DNA of 64,000 nucleotides from Camellia lanceoleosa (lineage: Eukaryota > Streptophyta > Magnoliopsida > Ericales > Theaceae). Numbering within the stretch: the first letter of the stretch is position 1; every line of letters begins with the position of its first letter. The notes under the pieces are model-generated. The model ran no database searches. It had not been told where the DNA came from and saw only the letters and a list, made by a program, of their open reading frames with translations. Shown piece after piece: positions 11,750-23,079 of this stretch. The position numbers and the translations under genes are program-made. Where the stretch lies: NCBI GenBank assembly GCA_025200525.1, contig CM045758.1, forward strand, positions 868,001 through 932,000. The letters run 5' to 3'.

Positions 11750-14684
11750 GCACCAGGCTTTTGGTTAAACTGTGGAGGAAAAAAAAAAAAGATATTATTG
11801 GAATACCAAGATGTTGTGCCCCCTCCTTATGTTCAATGATGTCTGATGTGGCATTATTCTTTCTTTTGCAAAAGGCGTGATACTCTCGTTTGACCATGAG
11901 AATGTTCTAAAGCAAATAATGATAAGGAAAAAGCAAAAATAAAATACACAGATTCAACTATTTCTCAATAAAAAATAATATACTTCTTAATTGAAACAAC
12001 TCATCTAGGTAGTCTCTGATTTTAAACCGTAGTTCATAGTTGTGTTGAAATAGGTGAAAGGGGTAAAGGTGTGTGAAATGAGGGTTTAAGTGATGTGTGT
12101 ACAAGGATATAAGTTAGGGTATAATTGGAACATCAAGTGTATTGAATGAGAAGAATAATCAAATCAAAATAGGTAAATTACACTTACACCCCCTGAGGTT
12201 TGGGCTTAACACATAGGTTTGGAAAATTACACTGACTTCCTGTCATTGTAATTATTTAGATGGAATTAATGTGGGTATCAAAAAGAGATTGAATTCATAC
12301 ACTCTCTCTTTTCTTACTTTGCTTTGCTTTTTCTGTTTTTTTTTTTTTTTCTTTGCTTTACTTTTTTTTTTCAATGTAATTTCCTTTATTTTCCATAAGG
12401 AGTTGTTGCCTTTTATATAAGAAGAGAGTTTGTGAAATAAGACTATTAACCACAGAGGTGGAAATATAATTTCTATAACATCAAGGGGTGGGATGTAATC
12501 GGACCAACTCTTAGGAGGTGTTACTGTAATTTACTCAAACCAAATTAATAAGCGTGTGCACTGAGAAATAATGTGCACTAAGATAAATAAATATGTAGAA
12601 ATAGAATTTCACCAAAAAAATAATTCATAGAATTAATTACAGACAAATCACGAGTGAATTCTAACTTTTGTGTCTTGTCTGTGATTAAAACTCTGAAAAA
12701 AAAAAAAAAGATTGCACGTGGAGAGAGAACGCCTTTCTCTGGAACAAACAACCCAAGAAGAAGTGAAGAACAACTTTCCTAGATACAATTCCACCGCTTA
12801 AAAATTGCATATTTGTGATACAATTCCATCTCTTAGATCAAGAAGTACATTGCAAGAAACCTAAACCTCCAAGCAAAGGCACTAGTTATCATTCTATCTC
12901 AAAGAATCCCAAAATAATGAGACAAAAACTTACATGTTTTTCAAATAGTAGAATCATACTTGTGCATCCTACGGGTAACAAGTATACCTCAAAGAATCCC
13001 AAACTATCACTACCCTATGCACCTTAACATCAAGAGATTATCAAGTATTACGGGAATACGATGTGGTTGTGTAACAAATATCTTTTTGAGCTAGGTAAGT
13101 ACATAACTCTTTTTTTATTGGATTGGTATGTATAGTGCCACGTTAAGATTCTTAGAAGTTCAAATATTTACTTCTTAACATCCCTTTCTTGTTTGACAAT
13201 GATGAATTAGAATTTCAATTTTAAAAAAGGAAAATAATTTAGAAACATAATTTTTGCTGAAAAAATCTCATCCAGAATGATGTGACAAGAGAAAATCTTA
13301 AAATTATGAGCCATAATGATGCTATTTTGATTTGAAATGAAACTTACAAACAGTTCAGTATAAATTTTTTATACAAATATTTCATTTGTATATCAACAAT
13401 CTTAAAAAAAATCATTCAGACGCAGCCCCTAGATTCTTTATTATTATTACTATCTAACCCATACTGGTGGGGATGTTCGAACCTCTCCAGAAGTCTTCCA
13501 TTCATTCACTATATTAATTCAAATTGATACATGCATCACAGGGAGAGCTAAAGCAAATTCTGGAAAGCTTCCCTAGCTGTAGCCTTCCTGCTAAAAGGTC
13601 GGTTGATAGTTTCTCTATCAATCCAGCTTTCAGTTTTTCCCCCAGAACCACTAATAACCATACAAATCGTACTTAGAAACTAATAAAAAATTAACCTTCA
13701 GAAATTAAAAAAAAGAAGAGAAAAGAAAAGGTCAACTTGAAAACTCTCTTTCTCCCTCATTAAGTCAACTTTTTATTTCTCTCCTCTCTCTCTAAAGTTA
13801 TCAACCCATTTATATTGGCTTGATGATGAAGATTAAGAACGAGAGACAAAAAAAAACTGTTAGACAGAGAGAGTAGCAAGAGAAGATTGATATATATTGT
13901 TTATCAAGAGTCGCAGGGCTGGGAGTCCTAAAATGGTGAACGGGTTTTTGTGAGTTATACACCATGCGGTAAATTTCTATCAAACTTCATTATGATTATG
14001 ATTATGATTATTATTCAAATTCATGTCATATACTTATTTGGACTTGCCTGTATCTCTCTCTCTCTCAACTTATTGAATCTTTGTTCTTGGTTTTGATTTG
14101 TTAAAGTATTTCAGAATTTAAACATGATAAAGATCCCATGCATATGCATGATTTGATTATTATTTAGCTGTTTCCTCTTTTTATTATTTTTCCGATATAA
14201 TAGGTACGGTAATATTAATTTTGATATTGATATGCATGGGCATCTTAATTACAATTTTTTGAAAACCTCTGCAATTTATCCTCAAGGTTTAAATTATGTT
14301 TTTTTTTGGGTAGTGGTGGTGACCGTGTGATCCATTAAATTCCCTATTAATTAATAATCTTTACTTAATTTGTAATTGAAAAGGTAACTATTATTGATAT
14401 TCAATTTTTGTTTTTGTTTTGTGGGAAGTAATGGATGTTGATTTATTTAATTTTTATGATAATATAAAAATTTATGTATCTAACATTTAATGAGATTAAG
14501 GATGGACATGAACAGGGCCAGGCAGTGATGGATGATTGGTATCCATATATATTCGTGGTTTCATGTCATCATTCGTTGGTTGGACTTGGATGATTGGTGC
14601 ATGTATGCATGGGGTAACTAAATAATATCGATATCTTATATACATTCCTTTTTTCTGGGTTCCAACACAATCAAATCAAATCAA
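11750..14684. other. upstream region of the KOR-type gene
   Basis: No coding region is recognised. 12060-12175 and 12535-12640 resemble the right part of the TIR element at 26798-27832, split here by a MITE (12178-12535). 13730-13900 is CT/GA-rich. A 5' UTR intron is possible, with donor-like GTAAAT near 13970, but nothing proves it. The promoter cannot be placed from sequence alone. Confidence 0.4.
12178..12535. mobile_element. MITE with GTAAATTACA termini
   Basis: The left end GGTAAATTACACTTACACC and the right end, read in reverse complement as AGTAAATTACAGTAACACC, form imperfect terminal inverted repeats. There is no coding capacity. The termini resemble those of the element at 58920-59258, which has a 9-bp target duplication, so a Mutator-like origin is likely. 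Confidence 0.6.
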
Positions 14685-14686
14685 TC

Positions 14687-14716
<30 letters not shown>
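14685..14716 (+). repeat. (GA)n tract directly before the KOR start codon
   Basis: An uninterrupted GA dinucleotide run ends at the ATG at 14717. GA/CT repeats in plant 5' UTRs are known binding sites for BPC-type GAGA factors. A role here is inference. Confidence 0.75.
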
Positions 14717-14719
<3 letters not shown>

Positions 14720-15140
14720 TATTCGTCGAATCATTGGGGAGGAACATTGGAGATAAGCAATGGGAGAGGGGAGTCTATGACAGAAGACGTGGAGAGGAGC
14801 AGGGAGACAAACATGGCGGAGTGGGACAGGGCGTCGATAGCACACCAACAGCAACAGCAACAGTACCATCATCATCATCTGGACGAGACCCAACAGAGCT
14901 GGCTGCTGGGGCCGGACGACCTGAACAAGAAGAAGAACAAGTACGTAGATTTGGGATGCGTGGTTTGCAGCCGTAAAGCTCTCCGATGGACGTTGTGGTC
15001 AGTGGTGATCGCCTTCTTCGTTATCGCCCTCCCAATCATCATCGCCAAGTATTTGCCAAAGCACAAGCCCCGCCCTTCTCCCCCTGACAATTACACTCTC
15101 GCCCTCCACAAAGCCCTCCTCTTCTTCAACGCCCAAAAAT
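14717..15140 (+). CDS. KOR2: KOR-type gene, exon 1
   Basis: Encodes residues 1-141 plus one base: cytosolic tail, membrane segment and the start of the GH9 domain ([11 protein letters not shown]). The donor is AAAAT|GTACGT. The start is the first ATG after the GA tract, and MYSSNHWGG fits family N-termini. Confidence 0.93.
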
Positions 15141-18100
15141 GTACGTAGCCCTCTTTCTTTCTCTCATTTACTTGTCTTCTCTATTAGTTGACTAATTAAA
15201 AAAAAAAAAACCCCACATTAATTGGAAATTGATTAGTACTTTTCTCTATCCCTTTTTTAAGGGTACTTATACTTTCTTTGTGTTTCAGACACACGACACA
15301 ATATTGGGCACGGTTCATTGTTGAACACTAGCTAATTACAGAGGACTCTGTCACTAGAAAATACTTGGTTGAGGCTATTGGCTTGACATTGTAATTCTCT
15401 TCCGTGTGGTTCCAAAAACTTCAAAACTCATCGATTTCCTACTCTCTTCCTTCAATTTTTATTTGTTTTTGGTCCATTCTTTGTCTATCACACTCTAAAT
15501 ACATAAAACTTGCGACTCTCTCTGTTTGTACATACACACACTAATATTACTGCTGATGACAAACTTGCCACGATTCATATTTGATCAGATAAATTACTTT
15601 GATAGTTGTCCTCAATCAGCTCATAGATATTGTACTCTAATAATAATAATAATAATAAAATTTCAAGAAAAAATAACTTCTAGCTGATCAGTGTCTTATG
15701 TTGTCACACGAAACCACTCAAAAATAGAAAGATGACTTTACTACTACAATATTATTACCTGTCTAATTCTAATTGTGAATTTCATTCACATTGTATGGTT
15801 ATATGTATGGGTAAAAAATATTCACTATGTTTGGATTTAATTTTTTGAAAATTGAATTTTTTATTTTTTATATTTTTTTTTAGTGAATATTTTTTAAATT
15901 TTAAACAATTTTTTTTTATTTTTTTAAATGCACCTTACTTACATGTATATAAAAATATATATTTTTTTAAAAATTAATAAATACATAAAAATAAAAAATA
16001 TATACTAAATTTTCGTATTTTTTATATTTTTGGTATTTAGTAAATTTTTTAAAGATTTTTTTCACAAATATTATACTTTTTAAGTGTATTTATGTTAGGT
16101 GTATTTAAAAATTAAAAAATTGTCTAAAATATTTTTAAAAAATTCAGTAAAAACAAAAAAAAAACACACAAAATTAAAAAAAGAAATTTAATTTTCTAGA
16201 AAGTAAAACTAAACAAGTTGAGATTTTGGAGGTGATTAGAGAATTATTATTATTATTATTATTTTAATGGAACGCCAATGTCAAATTTAAGTAGTTAGAC
16301 TGAAATTTTCAATCGGCCAACTTAACAGCACAGACATAAATAAATAAATAAAAAGCCGGAGTCATTCGGTGGTTTTAGTTTTAGAAAATTGAGAGAGAGA
16401 GAGAGAGTAGATGTCACGGCATGCGTTATTAAATTATTAAATAGTAATATCTAATCTAACAGGTACAGGCTACCAAAAGCTGAGGTAGGTATGTACGTAT
16501 GTAAGGACGTTAATGTTAGAAAAAAGGCATTTTTATGTTGAGTTTAGTGAAAAGATTTGAGAAGTGATTTAAAAAATAAATAAAAAAATTATAAGTAAAA
16601 AATAAATAAAATATATTTATATTTTATATAATTTCGCATCCTTTCTCTCTTTTTCTTTTTAAATTTTTTTCTAATTCGGTGGTTTTAAAAAATTGAGAGA
16701 GTGAGAGAGAGAGTAGATGTCATGGCACACGTTATTAAATTATTAAATAGTAATATCTAATTCAGTCCCGCTAGGTAACCCGAATCTTCCAAGGCTTGAA
16801 TGGCTCGAGGTATCAAAACAATATTTCTTCTTCTTGCCTGTATCTGTTCTTCCTCAATTTTTTTTCTTTTCTTTTCTTCTTTCACAAAATCAAAAAAAAA
16901 AAAAAAGAGAGAGAGAGGAGAGGAGAGGAAGGATATTTTGAACGCAATTGTTTGGTTTGGTATATTTTAGTGAATATTTTTTATTGAAACTCCGATGACT
17001 ACAGAATCAAACTGTAATGACCTACATATTTTTGAACACAGAATCAAATATTTTTGATGACCTACAAAATCAACCTCTGATGACCTACATATATATATAT
17101 ATATATATATCTTCTTCCACAGAATCAATAAAAGAGAGGAGAGGAAAAATCAAAAAAAAAAAAAAAATCAAACATCAAAAATCAAACCCAATACAAATCA
17201 ACCCAAAAATCGCACAAATCAAAATAAATCAAACCCAAAAATCAAAACAAAAATCAACCCACAAATCAAAACAAATCAAACCCAAAAATCAATACACAGA
17301 ACAAAGAGAGATAAAGAGAGATATAGATCAATAGATCTGTGTGTAGAGGATGGCCAGTGATGGCGAGGAGGATGGCCGGTGATGGCGCTTCTCTCTTCCT
17401 TTCTTCTCCCTTCCTCTCTCTTCTTCTCTCTTCCTTTCTCTTCTCTCTCTCTCTTCCTCCCTCTGTTTCACAAATAAAAGAGAGAAGAGAAAAAAAGAAA
17501 AAAAAAAATGAAAACGACGTCGTTTTCAATTCGGGGCCTCGACATTTTCGAGCTCCGAAGCATTTTTGTATCTAATCTAACAGGTACAGGCCACCAAAAC
17601 CTGAGGTACGTGTGTATGTATGTAAGGATGTTAATGTTAGAAAAAAAAAAAAAGCTTTTTTATGTTGAGTTTAGTGAAAGGATTTGAGAAGTGATTTAAA
17701 AAAATTTTAAAAAAAATATAAGTAAAATATAAATAAAATATACTTATATTTTATATAATTTCACACCCTTCCACTCTTTTTCATTTTAAATTCTTTTCTG
17801 ATTTCGCACCCTTTCTCTCTTTTTCTTTTCAACATTAAAATCTTGACGTGCGACTAACTTGGTGCCGCCTTGTTCCGAATCAACATCACATCACAACAAC
17901 ACTCAGAATTGGTCAGTTTAATATGATCCATGTTGTGCCCCCACAGAAACAAAAATAAAAACAGAAACATAGAGGTTGACTTTGGAGGATGTAACGTAAC
18001 CAACCATGCACAAAAGAAAGGCTTGTGGCATTTTGATATATAGTAGGGGAAGGAAAAAAGAAATAATAAAAAGAAAAAATGAGAGAAAGGTTAAAGGAGG

Positions 18101-21100
18101 AAAATAGACATTGTAGGTGCATCCTATTCTCATGGTTTTGCTTTTTCCTTAAGAAAAATCTTGTGCTAATTAGGAGTTAATCAACTTCTAAGATAGAATA
18201 TAATATTCTCACAAAGCAATATGAGATGCACCCACGCAGTGGCGGAGTCAGAAATTTAATGTAGGGGGGCCACTTATTAATTATAATCTTAAAATTTTTC
18301 TTTCCCAATCAATAACAATAACATAATAATAATTTTTCGAGCTAATATTAAACATTAAGAATTAATATTTATTACAAAAAGTTTTTAATTTTAAACTTTT
18401 ACAATTGATCCCGACGAGTTTTTATCTTTTGAAATCTTGATTATAGTCCATAATTCGGGGCCGTAGTCCTGGATCTGCAGGAAAGTCTACTAAGTTGATT
18501 TCTATGCGACTTTGTTTTGCGGAAGAATAATTATAATTTTCTTCTTGAGGAAGAGATGATTCTAACTTTGATTTTCTTTTGAAATATTTCTCCATGACTG
18601 TATTAAAAAATAAAAATCAAAAATAGAAAACCATAATCAAAATCACAAATCCCCCACAAATCAAAATCTCTAATTTTAATACAAATCAAAAAATTTAAAT
18701 TTAACACAAATCACAACAAATAAAGTTTCTAATATACCAATATTATAACAAATGAAAGTCCCTAATTTAAATAACAAATACTATAAATTAATATTTTTAA
18801 TTGTAGCACAAATCAAATCCCTAATTTCAGCACAAACAACAACAAACCATAATCTCTACTTTAAATATAAATCACCACCAATTAAGATTCATAATTTTAG
18901 TATATCAAAATCTCTTATTTTAACATCAATAATAACAAATAAAAAAATTTTACAAATCAAAACTTAACAAATTATAAATTGATACTCGTAATTTTTATTT
19001 AAAAATAAAAAATCATAAATAAAGTTACCTATAAATAATGAAGAGAAGATATTAAAGTTGTAGTGTAATTCCAAATCTGTTTTATGTGATTCTAATTTGA
19101 TGAATCATGAGTTGGTAAATTATAAAGTAGCAAAGAGAGATAAATAAGAAAAAAAAAAAAAACAACCCTTGCTGCCAGGGGGTGTGGTGGAGTGGAAGGG
19201 ACTCCTCCTCCCTTAACCAAGTGTCGGGGGTTCGATTCCCACCTTGGGCATGGAGCAGCCTTAAATCCCTGGGCCAGCTGTCCCACCCTTTGAGGTGCCT
19301 ACAAACCAGCGAAGGGATTAGTCTCCGCGGCCGGCGGGGGATACCCTGGGGAGACCTAAAAAAACATAAATGAAACAAAAGAAAAAGAAAAGTAATTAGG
19401 TTAGATTTGTGTTAGTTTGTTTGGGTGTGTATATTAGTGTTACGCACAAAAAAGTGTTTCAGTCAAAGTGGACTGTGTATATAGAAAAAAAATCAAAAAG
19501 TCAGGGGGGTCACGTGACCCCAGGCCCCCATATGCCTCCGCCCCTGCACCCACACACATAATTACATTACAATAAAATATTAACAACGTAATTAATCCTA
19601 ATAGTTTAAAAGTATTTAATTAATATATAATAATAGTTTAGTTATTTGGGAATGTGACTGGGCAATGGATTGGCAGCTGGGAGATTGCCAAAGAACAATG
19701 GAATATCATGGAGAGGGAACTCCGGGCTGCAGGATGGATCCACATTGAGTGACGTCAAAGGAGGACTGGTGGGAGGCTACTACGACGGTGGAGACAATAC
19801 CAAGTACCATTTTCCTATGTCATTTGCTATGACAATGTTGAGTTGGAGTGTCATTGAATACGAGCACAAGTACCGAGCCATTGGCGAGTACGATCACACC
19901 AGAGACCTCATCAAATGGGGCACCGATTACTTACTCCTTACCTTCAATTCCTCCGCCTCCAAAATTGACAAGATTTATAGCCAGGTTGGGGGTTCTCGAA
20001 ATGGTTCTACCACCACCCCCGATGACCATTACTGCTGGGAGAGGCCTGAAGACATGGACTATCCTCGCCCTGTCCAAACTGCAGTTTCTGGTCCTGACCT
20101 CAGTGGCGAAATGGCTGCTGCTCTTGCAGCCGCCTCCATAGTGTTTAGGGATGACAACAGCTACTCGAGCAAGCTGGTGAAAGGCGCAGCAACCGTGTTT
20201 GCCTTTGCAAGGGACAGGGGGAAGCGGACTCCCTATTCCCGAGGGAACCTGTACATAGATCCTTACTACAACTCCACGGGATACTTTGATGAGTACATGT
20301 GGGGTGCAGCATGGTTGTATTACGCCACCGGGAATAACAGCTATGTTTCTCTGGCAACCAACCCGGGCTTGCCTCAGAACTCCAAGGCATTCTTCATGAT
20401 TCCTGACTTGAGCGTGCTGAGTTGGGACAACAAACTACCCGCTGCCATGCTGTTGCTCACCAGGCTCAGGATATTCATAAACCCAGGCTACCCTTATGAG
20501 GACATGCTCCGCAGCTATCAGAACGTCACCAGCCTTACCATGTGTTCTTATCTTCAAACATATCATGTCTTCAACTGGACTCGAGGTACGTACATGTATA
20601 TATTTTCTTCAAATTAATACTATATATATGTATACACATATTAAAACTTCTTATTTAGAAAGACTTTTTTCAAATATAATAATAATAATAATAATATTAT
20701 TATTAATTGCATGCAGGAGGACTGATCCAACTTAACCATGGGGGAGGACAGCCTCTACAGTACGTGGCAAATGCAGCCTTCTTGGCATCACTATATGTTG
20801 ATTATATGAATGCAACTGGTGTTCCAGGATGGTATTGTGGAACCTCTTTTATCACCTTGGATGTTCTCCGCACATTTGCAACCTCCCAGGTTAATTAGTT
20901 AGGCTCCCTTCCCCTATTTCTTTCTTTCTGAAGATGATGGTCATCATCTTATTAAATGAGTAATTGAATTGAATTGTGTTGTGTTGTTGTATGAACAGAT
21001 TGATTATATTCTAGGTGCCAATCCCATGAACATGAGCTACGTGGTGGGGTATGGGAACAAGTACCCGAAACATGTGAATCACCGTGGGGCATCCATACCT

Positions 21101-21400
21101 CATGACAAGAACAAATACTCTTGCACAGGTGGCTGGAAGTGGCGTGACTCCCGCAACCCCAATCCTAACACCATTACAGGTGCCCTGGTTGGAGGCCCTG
21201 ACCGCTTCGACAGATTCCAGGATATCCGCACCAATTTCAGCTACACTGAGCCTACAATGGCTGGTAATGCCGGTTTGGTCGCTGCACTTGTCTCCCTCAC
21301 TGCCTCTGGTGGCTATGGCATTGACAAGAACACCATGTTTTCAGCAGTTCCACCACTGTACCCCATGAGCCCACCGCCGCCGCCGCCATGGAAGCCCTGA
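14717..21400 (+). CDS. KOR2: KORRIGAN-type membrane endo-1,4-beta-glucanase (GH9A), whole gene
   Basis: Exons 14717-15140, 19677-20585, 20717-20889 and 20999-21400 join in frame to 635 residues with GT-AG introns. Plant GH9A enzymes are type II membrane proteins that act with cellulose synthase at the plasma membrane and Golgi. Visible features are the conserved N-terminal [12 protein letters not shown] (residues 55-66), the sorting-type motif YVDL (76-79), one membrane segment (about 91-110), and a lumenal or apoplastic GH9 domain from about 126. The likely catalytic base pair is Asp178/Asp181, in YYDGGD. The proton donor is Glu586 in [11 protein letters not shown]. The proline-rich end PPPPPPWKP is typical of the group. 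The N-terminus carries Gln and His runs (44-54). The length fits the family, about 620 residues. The symbol KOR2 rests mainly on the HEXO3 neighbour; KOR3 is possible. Confidence 0.93.
16375..17830. repeat. local direct duplication with an insert in KOR intron 1
   Basis: 16375-16465 recurs at 16677-16765 (GGTGGTTTTA, a GA run, then GTAGATGTCA...TAATATCTAA). 16448-16673 recurs at 17575-17830 (CTAACAGGTACAGG...TCTCTCTTTTTC). Between them, 16766-17570 is unrelated and carries CT-rich DNA and the palindrome AAAACGACGTCGTTTT (17510-17525). This fits a tandem duplication split by an insertion. Confidence 0.65.
18422..18595 (-). pseudogene. N-terminal fragment of a hAT transposase (TTF-type zinc finger/ZMYM1-like)
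   Basis: A 57-residue frame starts [14 protein letters not shown] and contains [15 protein letters not shown]. This is the typical start of plant TTF-type zinc-finger proteins with a C-terminal hAT dimerisation domain. It stops at a TAA before the zinc finger. The orientation matches the element, reading in from the right terminus. The family assignment is from memory of the conserved N-terminus. No catalytic core is present, so it cannot be a transposase now. Confidence 0.75.
19170..19362 (+). mobile_element. tRNA-derived SINE nested in the hAT element
   Basis: It has an A-box-like TGGTGGAGTGG (19185-19195) and a perfect B box, GGTTCGATTCC (19229-19239), at the spacing of an RNA polymerase III promoter. 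A GC-rich body follows, with GGGATTAGTCT and a GGGGATACCCTGGGG end. The body resembles plant Au-type SINEs, though this assignment is tentative. A-rich DNA lies on both sides and no clear target duplication was seen. ORFs here, one reading GGNRTPDTW on the minus strand, are translation artefacts of the tRNA-like head. Confidence 0.7.
19677..20585 (+). CDS. KOR2: KOR-type gene, exon 2
   Basis: Begins at the acceptor GGCAG|CTGGG and completes Ser142. It encodes GH9 residues 143-444, including GGYYDGGD with the presumed catalytic aspartates, and ends in NWTRG across the donor CGAG|GTACGT. Family members usually read DAGD where this one has DGGD. Confidence 0.93.
20717..20889 (+). CDS. KOR2: KOR-type gene, exon 3
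   Basis: Encodes [17 protein letters not shown] onward to TSQ (57 codons plus a split glycine). It is bounded by ATGCAG|GA and CAG|GTTAAT. Confidence 0.93.
20999..21400 (+). CDS. KOR2: KOR-type gene, exon 4
   Basis: Encodes residues 503-635 from IDYILGANP to the stop at 21398-21400. It includes the GH9 histidine block HHRGASIP-like NHRGASIP (529-536), GGPDRFDRF and the YTEP motif with the proton donor Glu586. Confidence 0.94.
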   Translation: MDYILGANPMNMSYVVGYGNKYPKHVNHRGASIPHDKNKYSCTGGWKWRDSRNPNPNTITGALVGGPDRFDRFQDIRTNFSYTEPTMAGNAGLVAALVSLTASGGYGIDKNTMFSAVPPLYPMSPPPPPPWKP

Positions 21401-21769
21401 AAATTCATTCCCAATGTATACCACTAGTATATATACCTATCCTCTTCTGGCCTGAGCGTCTTCATAAAGTTCATCGTTTTAAATTTTTTTTTTTTTTTTT
21501 TTTCTTTTTCGTTTCAACTATTTGTACTCTTGAATCATACTCCGGATTTACCTGCTCTCCGGAGCACATCTCATTTACGGCCCATCACTTATTTTCTTTT
21601 AAAACAATTACAAATAATATGGTATATTACGTATAATGATGGGACACTTTTTTATAAAAAAAATTTCACCTATTTATGTTTCATTTAATTCACATTATTT
21701 TCTTATATTTCAATAAGTCTTATGAGTAACATAATTATCAAAATACCTCTAATAATATTTACATTTACA

Positions 21770-21888
21770 GTGTGAATGTTCCATGATGTGAATGTTCATA
21801 CCGTCAATGTGAATATCCACACCATCAATGTGAATGTTCACACTGTCAATATGAATGTTCACATTGTAAAATATGAATGTTCACATCA
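21770..21888. repeat. minisatellite of foldable GTGAATGTTCAC units
   Basis: About six units of 20-22 bases around TGTGAATGTTCACACCGTCAA. Each unit contains the near-palindrome GTGAATGTTCAC. Confidence 0.75.
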
Positions 21889-22275
21889 CCGAATTACTAA
21901 CCATTCAACAAATATTTGTAAGGGTAAAAATGTCCATAAAATAGTTTAAACATGAAAATTAAGATTTGGTAGATCAAATGTTCAAATAATAAAACTTATT
22001 GGAATAAAAGAATATTTTATAAACTAATTGGGATACAAACACTTAAAAAAGAATTTTCAAATAAATTTCCCTATAGTGATTTATATTTATTAAAAATTAT
22101 AAGATATAAGATAAAAATAAATGAGTACAAATTAATATTAAGTATAATATTTTAGTGTTTTAATTTTATTATAATGAAAAAAATTAAATTATATATATTA
22201 TATACATATAAATATATGTAATAAATATAATTGAGGCGGGAGTCAGGTAAAACATGATGGGGAAAGAAACAAAAA

Positions 22276-22411
22276 TGCTAGAGACCCCAAAAATTCTACC
22301 AAAAGTTTTACCAAATGTCTGGGACCCACATGGGACCCACATTGTGTGGGTCTCACACCCATGTGAGACATTTGGTAAAACTTTTGGTAGAATATTTGAG
22401 ATCTCTGGTAT
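22276..22411. mobile_element. small foldback MITE
   Basis: Left arm 22281-22334 and right arm 22358-22406 are inverted copies (ATTCTACCAAAAGTTTTACC against GGTAAAACTTTTGGTAGAAT). They leave a short loop around ATTGTGTGGG. There is no coding capacity and no clear target duplication. Confidence 0.7.
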
Positions 22412-22912
22412 TACTCGGAAAGAAAAATCTGTCCCCACCCCACTTCCTCATCAAGGCCGGGAAAACTTGTGCGGAGCAGAACAAGGATGGGGAAAATGAC
22501 CATTTACGACTCCTTTCGAGACTAATTCAAGATAATTTCAGTGAGAATATTTCTCTCTCTATATATATATAGTAAAACTAAAATAAACTAAATATTAGGC
22601 AAGAGAGAGAAGAATTATGTAGGCATTTCACAGATACAATGATCTTTGAGTACTGCATGATAAATTGAGGGCGTAGAAATTAATCAGCCTTTCCTCATCT
22701 TTAGTGCAAGATAGAACAAATGCATTGCAAACAGACATCACTCAAAAAGGAAAAACAAAGAAAGATTACAAGGCTCAAAAAGCCTTGAACACCACAGACA
22801 GAGAGTTGCCTGACTTTATCAGGAGACTCGTTATTTTTGTGGATATTATTTGGTGCAGATTGGACATGGTTGAATACAACAGCATAATCTGCAGTTGAGA
22901 TAATCTTCAGCT

Positions 22913-23079
22913 TTATTGCATATAACAGGAACCTGGGTCTTGTGGGGCAACTCGACCAGGTCCAGCCAATGGAGCAGCAGCAACTCCTCTCTGATTCAGC
23001 AAACACCTAAAGTGTGCTAACCTTCCAGTGATTTGCCGAGGATCCTTTGCAAGGTTGTCATAAGGTGACCAGAGCCTCT
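22913..23079 (-). CDS. HEXO3: HEXO3 exon 14
   Basis: Encodes [15 protein letters not shown] to PGSCYMQ and the TAA at 22913-22915. [18 protein letters not shown] is the conserved C-terminus. The stop overlaps an AATAAA hexamer (CAATAAAG), though the real poly(A) signal is probably further down. Confidence 0.95.

Larger units (their letters stand above)
18237..19546 (-). mobile_element. non-autonomous hAT transposon (deletion derivative)
   Basis: The termini CAGTGGCGGAGTCA (18237) and, in reverse complement, CAGGGGCGGAGGCA (19546) are inverted repeats. 8-bp duplications flank them: CACCCACG at 18229-18236 and CACCCACA at 19547-19554, with one mismatch. Eight-base target duplications are characteristic of hAT elements. 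Inside, on the minus strand, lies the first part of a transposase (18422-18595). The rest of that gene is gone and replaced by AT-rich DNA plus a SINE. Confidence 0.82.
15141..19676 (+). other. intron 1 of the KOR-type gene (4.5 kb)
   Basis: Donor GTACGT and acceptor TTGGCAG bound it. It is AT-rich, with a local duplication (16375-17830), CT-rich runs (17395-17465) and a hAT deletion derivative with a nested SINE (18237-19546). The stretch 15290-16370 shows only AT-rich, low-complexity DNA. Confidence 0.85.
21401..22912. other. convergent intergenic region between KOR and HEXO3
   Basis: It holds both 3' UTRs. It contains a poly-T run (21484-21503), a minisatellite (21770-21888), AT-rich DNA and a foldback element (22276-22411). 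No further gene is recognised. Confidence 0.6.

Noticed and set aside
14734..14976. Alternative frame overlapping KOR exon 1
   Set aside because: The frame starting at 14717 matches the KOR N-terminus and splices correctly; the overlapping one does not.
19185..19239. A tRNA gene
   Set aside because: A and B boxes are present, but no cloverleaf acceptor stem closes and a long GC-rich tail follows, as in a SINE.
19082..19378. Minus-strand frame reading GGNRTPDTW
   Set aside because: This peptide is a known artefact of translating tRNA-like SINE heads; the plus-strand A and B boxes explain the sequence.
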